Positions 43,602 to 53,048 of a stretch of DNA of 64,000 nucleotides are shown here, one piece after another (positions within the stretch are counted from its first letter, which is position 1; each line of letters begins with the position of its first letter). A program made the translations under genes and the position numbers. The DNA is from Melieria omissa (Eukaryota; Arthropoda; Insecta; Diptera; Ulidiidae). Under the pieces are notes generated by a model. That model had not been told where the DNA came from. It was given only the letters and a program-made list of their open reading frames with translations, and did no database searches. The DNA is taken from positions 1-64,000 of the forward strand of contig CAXARI010000007.1 in NCBI GenBank assembly GCA_963971225.1. Direction: 5' to 3'.

Positions 43602-43938
43602 GCAGCCGCCGTGGCTCAGTTGGTTAGTGCGCGGTCCAAGCGAGTCGCATGCAGGGCGACGCTAGTTCGAATTCTGCATGTAGTAACACCTAAAAAAAAT
43701 AACGGGAAACTCGTTTTCTCTTTCGGTGGCTGTCCTCTCAGCTGGAAATGGCAAACCTCTGAGAGTAAAAATTGCCTATGAAAAAGCTCCCAACCTGCCG
43801 TTCGGAACCGGCATAAAACTGTAGGTCCCTTCCACCCGCGTACAAAATTCACACGCACAACACGGGTGGTTGCGGGAAGCTAGGCCTTAGTCTCGCGTAA
43901 GCGGGCTGTCGTGCCAATCAATTATTATTAATTATTAT
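43602..43938 (+). mobile_element. SINE in unit 15
   Basis: Intact with both flanking repeats; lies downstream of the private indels of this unit. Confidence 0.82.
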
Positions 43939-44306
43939 TATGTTAACATCAACGAAGCACGGTATCATTCGATATTAATACTGATTTACCGACATGTACC
44001 GTAGCTTCGTTTTGTTAGTTTAGAGGGCACGGAAAGTGGGCGCGGCCGATTATATTATAGCCTATGTTTGCTACAATGATACGCTGAATCGTTTGATACC
44101 CATATTGCCTTACAAAAGCATACCATTGATGAGTTTTGTTACCATAGTGGGCGTAAGAAGGGGGCGTGGTCATTCTCATATAGCCTATGTACCATTTCCA
44201 CAGATAAAAAAATGTTTGGTCCTTATTTCATCTAAATCGGTTCAGTGGTTTTTGCCTGAATGTGGCTCAAAAAAGTCACACTTGCTTTTATATAATAGTG
44301 TAGATA

Positions 44307-44631
<325 letters not shown>

Positions 44632-44667
44632 GTTAAGGACGCCGCCAGGTGGCCGCCAAAAAAATGA

Positions 44668-44700
44668 GCGCGAGGAACTCCCTCGGGGAGCTCCTCGCGC
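44668..44700 (-). promoter_or_regulatory. Long GC-rich hairpin in the LTR
   Basis: Arms 44668-44682 and 44686-44700 pair over 15 bp with one A/C-type mismatch (a G-U pair in the minus-strand RNA) and a 3-nt loop. It lies about 35 bp downstream of AATAAA in element sense, so it would be in the R/U5 part and near the start of the genomic RNA. A role in 3'-end formation or in the 5' end of the RNA is possible but not shown. Confidence 0.7.
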
Positions 44701-44734
44701 TAGCAAATAAAACTCCAATCTTACTTTTACACTG

Positions 44735-44740
44735 TTTATT
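44735..44740 (-). terminator. Polyadenylation signal AATAAA in the 3' LTR
   Basis: TTTATT on the plus strand, AATAAA in element sense, in the context GAACTGAATAAACAGTG. The same signal is at 53308-53313 in the 5' LTR. Confidence 0.7.
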
Positions 44741-44989
44741 CAGTTCCGCTCCCAAAAATCAACTAAACTTATTCTAATTAACAGCTTAAACTAAACCTCG
44801 GCATTGCTGCTGGTAAATGCTGACTCGGCCGCGGCACCGCCGCCGGTAGAAGTGGAGTCAGCAGAATTGGGCAACGCAAGGAGTTTCGGGTTACACGGTG
44901 CTTCGATTGCATTCCGAGTTGGTGGGAAACTACACACGTTGCAGTGCCGCGTGATGCGTGTCGTAACGGGTGCACCGGTTGTGTTAACT

Positions 44990-45000
44990 CCTCCCCCTTC
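44990..45000 (-). promoter_or_regulatory. Polypurine tract of errantivirus 1
   Basis: GAAGGGGGAGG in element sense, directly before the 3' LTR; this purine run is the expected primer for plus-strand DNA synthesis. It overlaps the last bases of the env stop codon. Confidence 0.92.
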
Positions 45001-46519
45001 AAATATCTGCGTCCCGCAGATTAAGTGATGTTAGGCGTGGTGGTTTAGCGGGGGATGCCGTGTGCTCGATTATGGGGTATATGCGAGGGATGTGGAGATT
45101 CCTCGTAAGATATTTCCATATTATCAGCGAGCAAAGAATTATTATAGTGACGATAATTATGTCGGTGGCTAATGAAACATTTGATTTAACCTGCAGATCC
45201 TGGAGTCTGTCGATGTTCTTCAGGCTTAGCTGGTGCAAATAGCTTACGTCTATCTTGGGGATACTTTTCGTGATATTTGAGAGGATCGGGGGCATTATTT
45301 GAGTTTTCACATACGATCGGGTTGAAAAGAGCTTGTCCTTTATTAGCACCGACTCGTTCTGGATCTGGATGATGTAGGTTCCGTTAAGATTTCTCGAGTA
45401 GTTTCCCGACGTGACGGGGCCAAAAAAGTTGCTGAGAAACAGTGTGTCTTCCTTTATTAGTTCTACAATTTCTTCGGTGTTTGACCTAAGGGAGCATTCA
45501 GCGTCTTCTCCCCTCAGGAGGTTTGACACGCAATCGTCGTCAGCCAGTTTGACGAGTGCGGATTGGTTGCATATGGTTGTGTTTCTCATCCGCATACATT
45601 GACCAGAGATTGCGAACGATTCTTTCTGATTAACAACCATTTCTGTATAATAAATGTCGACCTGTTTCCCATTTATTGCCGCTGGACGTATTAACAGGTG
45701 ATTGTACGAATCGGTGTGTACTTTCGGCAAGGATATTACATATAGCAGCGTCGATGGTTTTACGAGGATTGAAGGTGTTGCGTACTCCAGGGCTTCTATT
45801 TCGTTGTCGTAGGGCAAGGTCTCAATTTCAGACAAAACCGCATTGATTTCCTCATCGTCCAGTAGGTTGGTGTTGACGATGCCTTTCCTTGCCATCTGGC
45901 ATGCTCGGACTATTTCGTGTACCTTTTCTTTTACGATCTTGGTTTTTTCCAGCAGGATCTGCTCGAACCTTTCCGAAGCTTTGCCGCTGACGTCATTGTA
46001 AAACAGATTGGCTAGCTGGTTGTACTTTTCTATTGCTTGGTTAGTGACGTTAAAGAGTCTTTTGTTAATTTTGTATTGCTGGTTATTATTTTCAACTATT
46101 TCTTCCTCGCTCTTAAGGATTTTGTCCCAATCAGTGGCGTCCGGGGAGCCGGAGACCCATTTCCAGGCGGATCCTATCCAGTTGATGGAACGCCCCGATC
46201 TTTGCTTCTTTCCCCTTAGCTCACGTAGCCCCTTTTCTACCTCGTTGACGTAGAAGAGAATGATGTCCTTCCTTTCGGTCACTTCAACATCTTTGACAGC
46301 TTCTTTTATTTCTCCCACCAACTCTTCGTATTGTTGTATGTTCATGACGTGCACCAGGTTGAAATTCCCATTCAGAATCCGAGCGTTGCCCTCCTTCATG
46401 GTGACGATTGGAGACTTATACTCGAACACGTGTAGGCCGCGTACCGTCGTCATAGCCATCGTAATCATTCTGAAACATGTTGTATCTATTTTATTCTTAC
46501 TTGCTAAAAATTGTTCCAT
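44999..46519 (-). CDS. env: Errantivirus Env glycoprotein
   Basis: A 506-residue open frame whose product would be a membrane fusion glycoprotein of the insect errantivirus type (related to the F proteins of baculoviruses). A furin-type R-x-x-R is at 107-110, followed within a few residues by the conserved WIG...AWKW...GSPDATDW block (114-131). About eight N-x-S/T sites lie between 157 and 447. One strong membrane span is at about 452-469, with a cytoplasmic tail of about 37 residues. The first 17 codons are not signal-like. A splice-acceptor-like TTTCAG at 46470-46475 lies just before Met18, so the true protein is probably made from a spliced RNA and may start at or join near Met18. The frame has no stops or shifts. 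The second copy at 56829-58349 gives the same protein. Confidence 0.9.
   Translation of the reverse strand: MEQFLASKNKIDTTCFRMITMAMTTVRGLHVFEYKSPIVTMKEGNARILNGNFNLVHVMNIQQYEELVGEIKEAVKDVEVTERKDIILFYVNEVEKGLRELRGKKQRSGRSINWIGSAWKWVSGSPDATDWDKILKSEEEIVENNNQQYKINKRLFNVTNQAIEKYNQLANLFYNDVSGKASERFEQILLEKTKIVKEKVHEIVRACQMARKGIVNTNLLDDEEINAVLSEIETLPYDNEIEALEYATPSILVKPSTLLYVISLPKVHTDSYNHLLIRPAAINGKQVDIYYTEMVVNQKESFAISGQCMRMRNTTICNQSALVKLADDDCVSNLLRGEDAECSLRSNTEEIVELIKEDTLFLSNFFGPVTSGNYSRNLNGTYIIQIQNESVLIKDKLFSTRSYVKTQIMPPILSNITKSIPKIDVSYLHQLSLKNIDRLQDLQVKSNVSLATDIIIVTIIILCSLIIWKYLTRNLHIPRIYPIIEHTASPAKPPRLTSLNLRDADI
46470..46475 (-). promoter_or_regulatory. Candidate splice acceptor for env mRNA
   Basis: ACATGTTTCAG then AATGATTACG in element sense. 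Errantivirus env is known to be expressed from a spliced subgenomic RNA. I did not find a convincing donor, so the pairing is inference. Confidence 0.45.
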
Positions 46520-47278
46520 TCATTTGAGTGGACTTCTTCCTTGTTCTAGGACATCTCATTTAATTATTCGTATGCAATTTCTTTTGCTATTTTGATTGAT
46601 TTCTGTTCAATGTGAATATTATGTAGTGGCTTCTAGGTTGTAATTTTCCGTAATTGCTAATATATGCTAATATATGCTAATATATATATATATATATATT
46701 TTTTTTTTATTTTATTTTTTTTTTTTTTTTTTTTTTTTTTTTCATCTTTATTGATTTATTGATTACAGAGTTGAATTTCTATTACTGTTACTACTACTAG
46801 ACCATTACCATTAATTCTGTTTGTTATTATCATACTCTTAAGGGTAAATTGACAATTGTTTACATAAGGATTCTTAAGGCTAATTTAGAAATCAATCAAA
46901 ATTTTTCTGCTAGTAGATGTATTGTATTATATATATTATATTACATTTATCCTTTATTTTTATTGGTAAAATGTGTTTTTCCGTTTTTGTTAATTTGGGC
47001 TTTATGTATTTTTTCCTCTTTTTTTTTTTTGAATAGTGTGTTTTTTCTTTTCTCTGTTGCTTCTTCGGGCCAATTCGTGTCTCTTGTTTTCTTTGTGTCT
47101 TTTACTTGTGTTTTTTGCTTTTTATGTTTGGTGTTTTTTCCTCTCTTCGTGTTTTTTATTTGTGTTTTTTTTTTTTTTTATTTGTCTTTTGTGTTCTTTC
47201 CTCTCTTCGTGTTTTTCATTTGTGTTTTTTTCCTTTATTTGTCTTTTGTGTTTTTTCCTCTCCTTTTTTTTTTTTTAT
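46520..47278 (-). other. Pol-env spacer, A-rich in element sense, no gene
   Basis: 759 bp with no supportable coding frame. It contains a (TA)n run at about 46679-46699, an oligo-T run on the plus strand at about 46715-46742 (13 bp longer than in the second copy) and a T-rich tandem repeat of about 59 bp at 47103-47278 (copies begin near 47139, 47199 and 47256). The long plus-strand frame here is a Phe/Val-rich translation of low-complexity DNA. Confidence 0.85.
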
Positions 47279-50200
47279 TTATTTTTCCTGTGAACCCCCC
47301 CTGTTGCCCTGACTGCTTCTGTTACCTTTGGAATTTTTGGTTGCTTGGTCTATGTTTTTAATGTGGCTCTTGTGGACTCTCCTTCCTTCCCGAGTTACTA
47401 CCGTAACTTTGTTGTTTCTAGCTACTACATCCCTCCTAAATAGTGGTTTTGCTTTCGGTTTTATGCCTTTAACGGCGGTGTAGATAATTTCCCCTTTTTT
47501 ATAAGTTTTTGGCGTCGCCCTTTTCGCGTTTCGGCGGAGATTTTGTAACTTTTGGTTCCTTTCTATGAGCCCTTTCAAATTCTCGTTGACGACTGCCCTA
47601 AAGTCGACTATGTTCTGGTAATTTATTCTCTGTGTCCTGTTAAAAAAAATGTCATTAGGTTTTTTACGTGTTACGGAATGTATGGTATTATTGTATCTGT
47701 CGACGGCAATTTCCACCAGCTCCTTCGTGTTCAGGTCCGCGTACTCTCTCTTGAGGCAACGGTAGATTTCTAAAATAGTTGAGTGGAATCTTTCCACCTG
47801 TCCATTAACCTCACTTTTGTGTATTGGGGTCCTATAGAGTTTAACATTCAGTGACCTGATGAGGTTCAGGATTATGGGGCTGAGGAATCCCGTTTCATTA
47901 TCGGTGACAAGGACTTTTGGTATTGTGAAATAGTGTAGGGCTTTTATGATTTTATTCCTTAGGTGTAGGGCAGATCGATTTTTTACACGGAAAAGTTTTC
48001 CAAACTTGGAGAATTTATCCAGACAGCTGATGAATTTTTCATTCTGTATTTCCACTATGTCCATGTGCAGAATTTCACACGGGTAATTAGGGATGGGCGT
48101 GGGTTGTAAAGAGGGAATATGAGGATGGCGGTCATACTTGTTAGCGTTACATGTTTCGCAATTTTTGGTGTATTTTCTAATCAGGCTGCTCATTCGGGGG
48201 AAGTAGTAGGATTCAAGTATCTGTTCCCTGTTTTCTTTCGCATTCCTGTGTGCTCTCTTATGTTCTGCCTCTATTATTGCGCATTTGCGCTCGTCGACCG
48301 TTACGTCCTCCACTAGTCTTTGCGTGACTCTTATCTTGTAATAACTGAAATGCCCTAAATAAATTCTCTGTAATAACCCTAAATATTCTTCTGGAATTTT
48401 AATTCCATTAACTATTCTTGGGCGGAGCCTCTCTTTCAGGATTCTTACAAGAATTTCTTCAGTTATTACGGGAACCGTCACAAAATAGCGTTGGAATCCG
48501 GGGTGGGGCTGAAGATAAGAGAGCAATTCTTTTCCAATTCGAATTACAATCTGATTGCGGAATACATTGAGGGGAACCTCCACATGTGGGATTAAATCAG
48601 TATTGTCCTGTTCTGCGCTATGGACTGTCTCGTTGCATGTGTCGTCTTCGTCCGCGGTGATCGTAGTGGAACCATGTTCGTCGGCAGTCATAGTCGTTTC
48701 CATTGGTCGTCCCTCACTTGCTGTTAGAGTGCCTGATTCGCTTGAAGCTTGTCCTTCACTCGCTGTTAGAGTGCTCGACTCGCTTGGAGCTTGTCCTTCA
48801 CTCGCTGTTAGAGTGCTCGACTCGCTTGGAGCTTGGCTTACATGCGGCGAGCTGGGTAAATGGTTAATCTGGGTTTTCAGCCGGGAAAGAGCGTCAGCAA
48901 CCACATTAGATTTACCTGGCTTGTAAATTAATTGGTGGTTGTATTCCTCGATTCGCGCTTTCCACCGTTTTAGCTTCGCGTTGTAATTCCTATTACCCAA
49001 GGCAAACGTTAGCGGCTGGTGGTCTGTGAAGATGTTGACCTTTTTTGCTCCATAAAGATACGAACGAAGGCTATCCAATGCCCACACTATAGCTAACATT
49101 TCCTTTTCGTTAGCTGCGTACGCTTCCTCCGTTTTGTTTAAGGACCTGGAGACGTAGGCAATCGGTTTATCTAGATTATCCTGCTCTTGGGACAAGACGG
49201 CGCCTATTGCCACGTTAGAAGCGTCAGTGGTTAGGTTAAAGGGTTTGTTGAAGTCGGGAAAGGCTAGCACTTCGGATGACGTCAGTAATTCCTTCAGATT
49301 GGTAAAAGCCCGAAGAGCAGCCTCGTCAAGCTCAATTGGCACCTTCCTTGAGGCGTTAGCCTTAACCCGTGCAAGTTCGCCCCTGGTGAGATTCGTTAGT
49401 GGCTTCGCTACTCTTGCGTAATCACGGATGAACTTCCTATAATAGGAAGTCATTCCCAGGAAGCTTTTCAAATCCTTTAGGTTCGTTGGCGGTAAGATGT
49501 TGTTGATCGCGTGAACCTTTTTTGGGTCTGCCTTGATTCCACTTGCCCCCACGATATATCCCAGGAACTCCACTTCAGACTTCATAAAGTGAGTCTTGTC
49601 TAGGTTCACTTTGAGATTGGCATCAGAAAGACGGTTGAGGATTACCTCGATGTTCCGAATGTGTTCATCCTCATTGCTGCCGTATACAATTATATCGTCG
49701 ATGTATACGTAGCAAATCCTCCCAATGTATTCTTTTAATACATCGTCTATCATTCGCTGGAATATTGATGGAGCGTTCTTCAACCCGAACGGTAGTCTGA
49801 GAAACTCGAATTTTCCGTTCATAGTCGAGAACGCGGTCTTTTGTACATCAGACGCCTTCATCGGTATCTGGTGGAATCCAGAGGTCAGGTCCAAAGTTGT
49901 GAAGAATCGGGCATTCCCAAGGCTAGCCAGAGTGCTGTTGATGTCGGGTATCGGATAGGTGTCGGCTATTGTGACCGCGTTTAGCCTTTTGTAGTCAATG
50001 ACGACTCGGTACTGCTTTTCGCCGTTCGGCTTGGGCTTCTTCGGCACTATCCAGAGTGGCGAATTGTAGGGGCTTTTGGAAGGTCGTATAATTCCTTCAG
50101 ATAACAGCTCGTTAATTTGTCTATCCACTTCGCTACGCATGCAACTAGGGTAGGGGTAGCTTTTAGTGTAGACCGGCTCGCTTGTTGTGGTCCTTATCTC

Positions 50201-50677
50201 AGCCCTGACCGAGGTTTTGGCGAGTTCGCTGTCGGAAATCGGGCCAAACAGTGATTTGCGGGTACGGACTATCTCAGCTAGTTTCGTTCTTGCCAGACTT
50301 GAGACTTCTTCACCGATGGTTATGTTTACATTTTCTGAACACTGAGCCTTCAAGGGGATTCTTACGTCTGGTTTTAAAATGAGGACATTAGCCTTGCGAT
50401 CGATGATGGCTTCCAATTCCCTTAAGGAATCGTCACCGATTATACCATCGAAGGTCTTTAGGCCGGGAAGGACGTAGAACGTTAGAATGGAGTGTATACC
50501 TAAATTTTGAAAGAATTTTCCACAGACCTTCTGGCGGATTTCTATATTGCCTGCGGCGGAATGAACGTTAAAGGGTTTAATTACCGGATGGTTATGCTTA
50601 TTAACTGACGGACTGACAAAGTTCTTATTTGCCCCAGTGTCTATGAGAAACTTCAAGACCTTACCTTCAGCAGTCAC
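47279..50677 (-). CDS. pol: Errantivirus Pol: protease, reverse transcriptase, RNase H, integrase
   Basis: The listed frame of 1,132 residues opens with GTG, not ATG, and in the -1 frame it stays open upstream into the end of gag; translation is therefore expected as a Gag-Pol fusion. Domains in order (numbered from the listed start): aspartic protease D-T-G at 13-15; reverse transcriptase about 160-375 with YIDD at 325-328; RNase H about 480-600 with TDAS at 483-486 and TDHQ at 551-554; a linker with three 14-residue repeats (615-656); integrase zinc site H806, H810, C840, C843; and the catalytic triad D873, D926, E962, with 35 residues between the last two as in D,D35E integrases. The C-terminus is basic, without a chromodomain. 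Every key residue is present, so the enzyme set looks intact. It acts in the particle to copy and insert the element. Confidence 0.95.
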   Translation of the reverse strand: MTAEGKVLKFLIDTGANKNFVSPSVNKHNHPVIKPFNVHSAAGNIEIRQKVCGKFFQNLGIHSILTFYVLPGLKTFDGIIGDDSLRELEAIIDRKANVLILKPDVRIPLKAQCSENVNITIGEEVSSLARTKLAEIVRTRKSLFGPISDSELAKTSVRAEIRTTTSEPVYTKSYPYPSCMRSEVDRQINELLSEGIIRPSKSPYNSPLWIVPKKPKPNGEKQYRVVIDYKRLNAVTIADTYPIPDINSTLASLGNARFFTTLDLTSGFHQIPMKASDVQKTAFSTMNGKFEFLRLPFGLKNAPSIFQRMIDDVLKEYIGRICYVYIDDIIVYGSNEDEHIRNIEVILNRLSDANLKVNLDKTHFMKSEVEFLGYIVGASGIKADPKKVHAINNILPPTNLKDLKSFLGMTSYYRKFIRDYARVAKPLTNLTRGELARVKANASRKVPIELDEAALRAFTNLKELLTSSEVLAFPDFNKPFNLTTDASNVAIGAVLSQEQDNLDKPIAYVSRSLNKTEEAYAANEKEMLAIVWALDSLRSYLYGAKKVNIFTDHQPLTFALGNRNYNAKLKRWKARIEEYNHQLIYKPGKSNVVADALSRLKTQINHLPSSPHVSQAPSESSTLTASEGQAPSESSTLTASEGQASSESGTLTASEGRPMETTMTADEHGSTTITADEDDTCNETVHSAEQDNTDLIPHVEVPLNVFRNQIVIRIGKELLSYLQPHPGFQRYFVTVPVITEEILVRILKERLRPRIVNGIKIPEEYLGLLQRIYLGHFSYYKIRVTQRLVEDVTVDERKCAIIEAEHKRAHRNAKENREQILESYYFPRMSSLIRKYTKNCETCNANKYDRHPHIPSLQPTPIPNYPCEILHMDIVEIQNEKFISCLDKFSKFGKLFRVKNRSALHLRNKIIKALHYFTIPKVLVTDNETGFLSPIILNLIRSLNVKLYRTPIHKSEVNGQVERFHSTILEIYRCLKREYADLNTKELVEIAVDRYNNTIHSVTRKKPNDIFFNRTQRINYQNIVDFRAVVNENLKGLIERNQKLQNLRRNAKRATPKTYKKGEIIYTAVKGIKPKAKPLFRRDVVARNNKVTVVTREGRRVHKSHIKNIDQATKNSKGNRSSQGNRGGSQEK
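48710..48835 (-). repeat. Three in-frame 42-bp repeats in pol
   Basis: Three copies of a 14-residue Ser/Thr/Glu-rich unit (QAPSESSTLTASEG-like) between RNase H and integrase; the third has two changes. The flexible, acidic composition suggests a linker. Confidence 0.9.
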
Positions 50678-50682
50678 GTACT

Positions 50683-51975
50683 CTAAGTAAGGTACGCTAC
50701 TGAGGCGTTTGTTGTAAAATTTATTTCTTCGTGGCCATCCCCATGGTCCTTCGACGACTCCTCGCTATCATTTGTTAGGTGAAAGATCCGCTGCTTTTTG
50801 TTGGGCTGCCCGCCTTCTTGGGGACGGTTCATATAATTAACTTGTCGGGTTTGTATGGATCTATCCACCTCCATTTTTTCGGCTGGCTTAGGTCCAGGCC
50901 TTGGTGGAGGACTTCCTCCTGCCGAGAATGGGTTGCGGTTGCTTGGAGTCTGATCATTTGACCAGTGGCGATTGTAATGGAATGGATTTCTTGGGAAGGG
51001 TCTATGAGGAATTCTGGGTGGAAGGGGTGGTCTGGAAGACATGTCGTTCCTGGGCACAGTTACTACATTGGTGGAGTGCGGTCGGTGCAGCACGGTGTTA
51101 CGGAAACTCAGATTTTGAAACTCGAGGCAGGATGTATATGCTTCGGGCAAGGATTTCGGTTTGCGGATGAAGAGCATCTTTGATGCTTCCCCGTTTACCC
51201 CTCTTATAAAAACATCAAGTGCCCTATTCCTATAGGTATCTATCAAAACAGAAACAGTTTCTTGGCTATAGGACTCGGTTTTAATTTTGTTCACAATTAG
51301 GGAAAACTGATGATTCACTGAGGCGTAGAACTCGTCCAGCTTCGAGTTTTTCTGAGAGAGTTGATTAAGCTGGTGCTCCAGCGTCCGGATGTCTCTTTTA
51401 TCCGCATAATGAAGAGATAGACATTCCTTGATAGTATTCCAGTCTTCATCGAAGATATTATAAGACACCAGAGCGGTGTCGGCCTCCCCGCGAATTTTTT
51501 GCCTTATGCTCTGTAATATAGCACGAAAAATTGGTTTATCTCGCACTAACTCGTAGTCATGAAGGATGCTTTCGACACTGTGGATCCACGACACGTACTG
51601 CACAGGATTCCCATCAAAAGGTTGTAATTCCTTCACAGCGTCTGGCAACCGGCTTATAAGCTTCAGGTCATCTTCATTACGGGGTCCGCATAGAGGAGGA
51701 AGAACAGGGGTTCCGGGTAATTGGTCAGTTGTCGTTGATCGCTTCGCTTCCAGGGCGGCAATACGTGACTCGAGGGTATTCAAGGTCCCTAATTTACTCT
51801 CTATCCTCCCTAAAACTGAATTTACGTTCCCATTTGCGTCATTGCCTTCTAGGGAGACGATACGCGTCTCCAGGTTGGTCAAGGCCCCTAACCTTTTCTC
51901 GAAACGCTTTTGTGTTTCGAGCACCGCATTAAGACCCCCGGTGAGTTCAGTTAGAGCCTTTTGGATATCGTCCAT
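50683..51975 (-). CDS. gag: Errantivirus Gag
   Basis: A 430-residue frame starting with ATG in the context AATATGG; it would form the capsid of the virus-like particle in the cytoplasm. Residues about 10-80 look like a coiled coil and contain a near-duplication 33 residues apart (28-43 and 61-76, LGALTNLETRI and LGTLNTLESRI). A central, mostly helical part (about 110-290) is the expected capsid region. The C-terminal third is rich in Pro, Arg and Asn (312-372), followed by a basic patch at about 392-396. There is no CCHC zinc knuckle, as in gypsy-type Gags, so RNA binding is likely through the Arg-rich tail. The stop (TAG) lies inside the pol open frame. Confidence 0.9.
   Translation of the reverse strand: MDDIQKALTELTGGLNAVLETQKRFEKRLGALTNLETRIVSLEGNDANGNVNSVLGRIESKLGTLNTLESRIAALEAKRSTTTDQLPGTPVLPPLCGPRNEDDLKLISRLPDAVKELQPFDGNPVQYVSWIHSVESILHDYELVRDKPIFRAILQSIRQKIRGEADTALVSYNIFDEDWNTIKECLSLHYADKRDIRTLEHQLNQLSQKNSKLDEFYASVNHQFSLIVNKIKTESYSQETVSVLIDTYRNRALDVFIRGVNGEASKMLFIRKPKSLPEAYTSCLEFQNLSFRNTVLHRPHSTNVVTVPRNDMSSRPPLPPRIPHRPFPRNPFHYNRHWSNDQTPSNRNPFSAGGSPPPRPGPKPAEKMEVDRSIQTRQVNYMNRPQEGGQPNKKQRIFHLTNDSEESSKDHGDGHEEINFTTNASVAYLT
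50716..50722 (-). promoter_or_regulatory. Candidate -1 frameshift heptamer A AAT TTT
   Basis: In element sense the heptamer AAATTTT falls in the gag frame as A-AAT-TTT, the X-XXY-YYZ pattern of -1 slippery sites. It lies 30 nt before the gag stop codon, and the -1 frame runs without a stop from here into the protease. The pol frame lacks an ATG in this area, which supports a shift. I did not find a clear downstream pseudoknot by eye. Confidence 0.65.
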
Positions 51976-52004
51976 ATTACTAAAGAATTACTAGGGTTCA
52001 CAGG

Positions 52005-52299
52005 GCGCCTGAGAAGAAATGTGTATTTTTGCTTATTTTCTTTTTTATTTACTGCGCCTGAGATGAAAGATATATTTTTGCTTATTTTCTTTTTTATTTA
52101 TTGCGCCTGAGATGAAAGATATATTTTTGCTTATTTTCTTTTTTATTTATTGCGCCTGAGAGGAAATATATATTTTTGCTTATTTTCTTTTTTATTTGTT
52201 GCGCCCGAGAGGAAAGATATATTTTTGCTTATTTTCTTTTTTACTTATTGCGCCTGAGAGGAAATATATATTTTTGCTTATTTTCTTTTTTCTTTTTCT
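52005..52299 (-). repeat. Six 49-bp tandem repeats in the leader
   Basis: Copies start at 52005, 52054, 52103, 52152, 52201 and 52250 with exact 49-bp spacing. Each begins GCGCCTGAGA on the plus strand and contains TTTTTGCTTATTTTC. They end about 30 bp before the gag ATG in element sense. Tandem repeats in this position act as insulators or translation elements in some fly errantiviruses (gypsy, Idefix). Whether these do so is unknown, and I see no exact match to the Su(Hw) site. Confidence 0.95.
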
Positions 52300-52924
52300 G
52301 TATTTTGTGAATACAGTATTCCAACTTACACCATAAAAAACACCTTCATGTCGCAAAAAATTCCTCCAGTGATTATCGAGTCTGCAATTTTTCCAATGTC
52401 GATTTCAGCAATCCTTGCGCCTTCTTCTTCGATCCCTTCTACCTCGTCCGTGCACCTTTGTTCTTGATGTAGGTTTTTTTCTTAAATTTTTGCACTGCTT
52501 TTTTTTTTTCGAGAAGATATTTTGAGTTCTCGATCTTTTTCACCTTCGACCTTGCACTTTTATTTCAAAATCTTGTAAGTTCTTCTGCAATTTGTATCGG
52601 CAACTATACGTGGTTCTTTTTCACTTTTATCTGAAAATTTTTTTTTCGCTTTTGCTGTAGGTTTTCTTTTTATTTTTTTCACCGCAATTTTAGCAAAAAC
52701 AAGATTGGAGCTAGTTGGCCTGGCGTCCACCCGAGCGACGTTCCTTTGTTACTGATTTACTGCTTCGGGAGCGTCGTGGTTGCCCCGTTTGGAAGCTGAC
52801 GTTTATGCTTGTCAGCGACCTACTAATGGCACGACTAACTCCACCGTACAGTATCCTGGCCGTAATGATTCTCCGCTAAGCGGAATGACCTGTCGTCTAA
52901 CCATGACCAAGGATCCGTACATAA
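52300..52924 (-). other. Untranslated leader of errantivirus 1
   Basis: About 625 bp with no supportable coding frame, A-rich in element sense for the 49-bp-repeat-proximal two thirds and more GC-rich toward the primer site. A perfect small hairpin, TCCGC-TAA-GCGGA, lies at 52872-52884. Confidence 0.85.
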
Positions 52925-52958
52925 GCTGGAGGGCCTGATTTACAGGATCTCAGCCAGC
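52925..52958 (-). promoter_or_regulatory. Degenerate fifth leader hairpin
   Basis: GCTGG at 52925-52929 pairs with CCAGC at 52954-52958. The 5' side of the loop (AGGGCC) recalls the four better copies next to it, but the rest of the loop has diverged. Confidence 0.4.
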
Positions 52959-52968
52959 AGGTGGTTAT

Positions 52969-52999
52969 ACCCTGGAGGGTCCCGTAGGAATCGCAGGGT
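52969..52999 (-). promoter_or_regulatory. Leader hairpin A
   Basis: Stem ACCCTG (52969-52974) with CAGGGT (52994-52999); the 19-nt loop on the plus strand is GAGGGTCCCGTAGGAATCG. Confidence 0.75.
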
Positions 53000-53048
53000 C
53001 GATCAGTTTCTTAATTTTTATATATTTACATATTCAATTGTTTAACCT

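Noticed and set aside
44804..45028. Plus- and minus-strand frames of about 74 codons across the LTR
   Set aside because: They lie in LTR regulatory sequence, on both strands, with no recognisable product.
46849..47361. A 170-codon plus-strand frame rich in Phe and Val (also at 58666-59178)
   Set aside because: It is T-rich low-complexity DNA antisense to the pol end and spacer of the element.
51566..51994. A 142-codon plus-strand frame opposite gag
   Set aside because: It is a shadow of the intact, longer gag frame.
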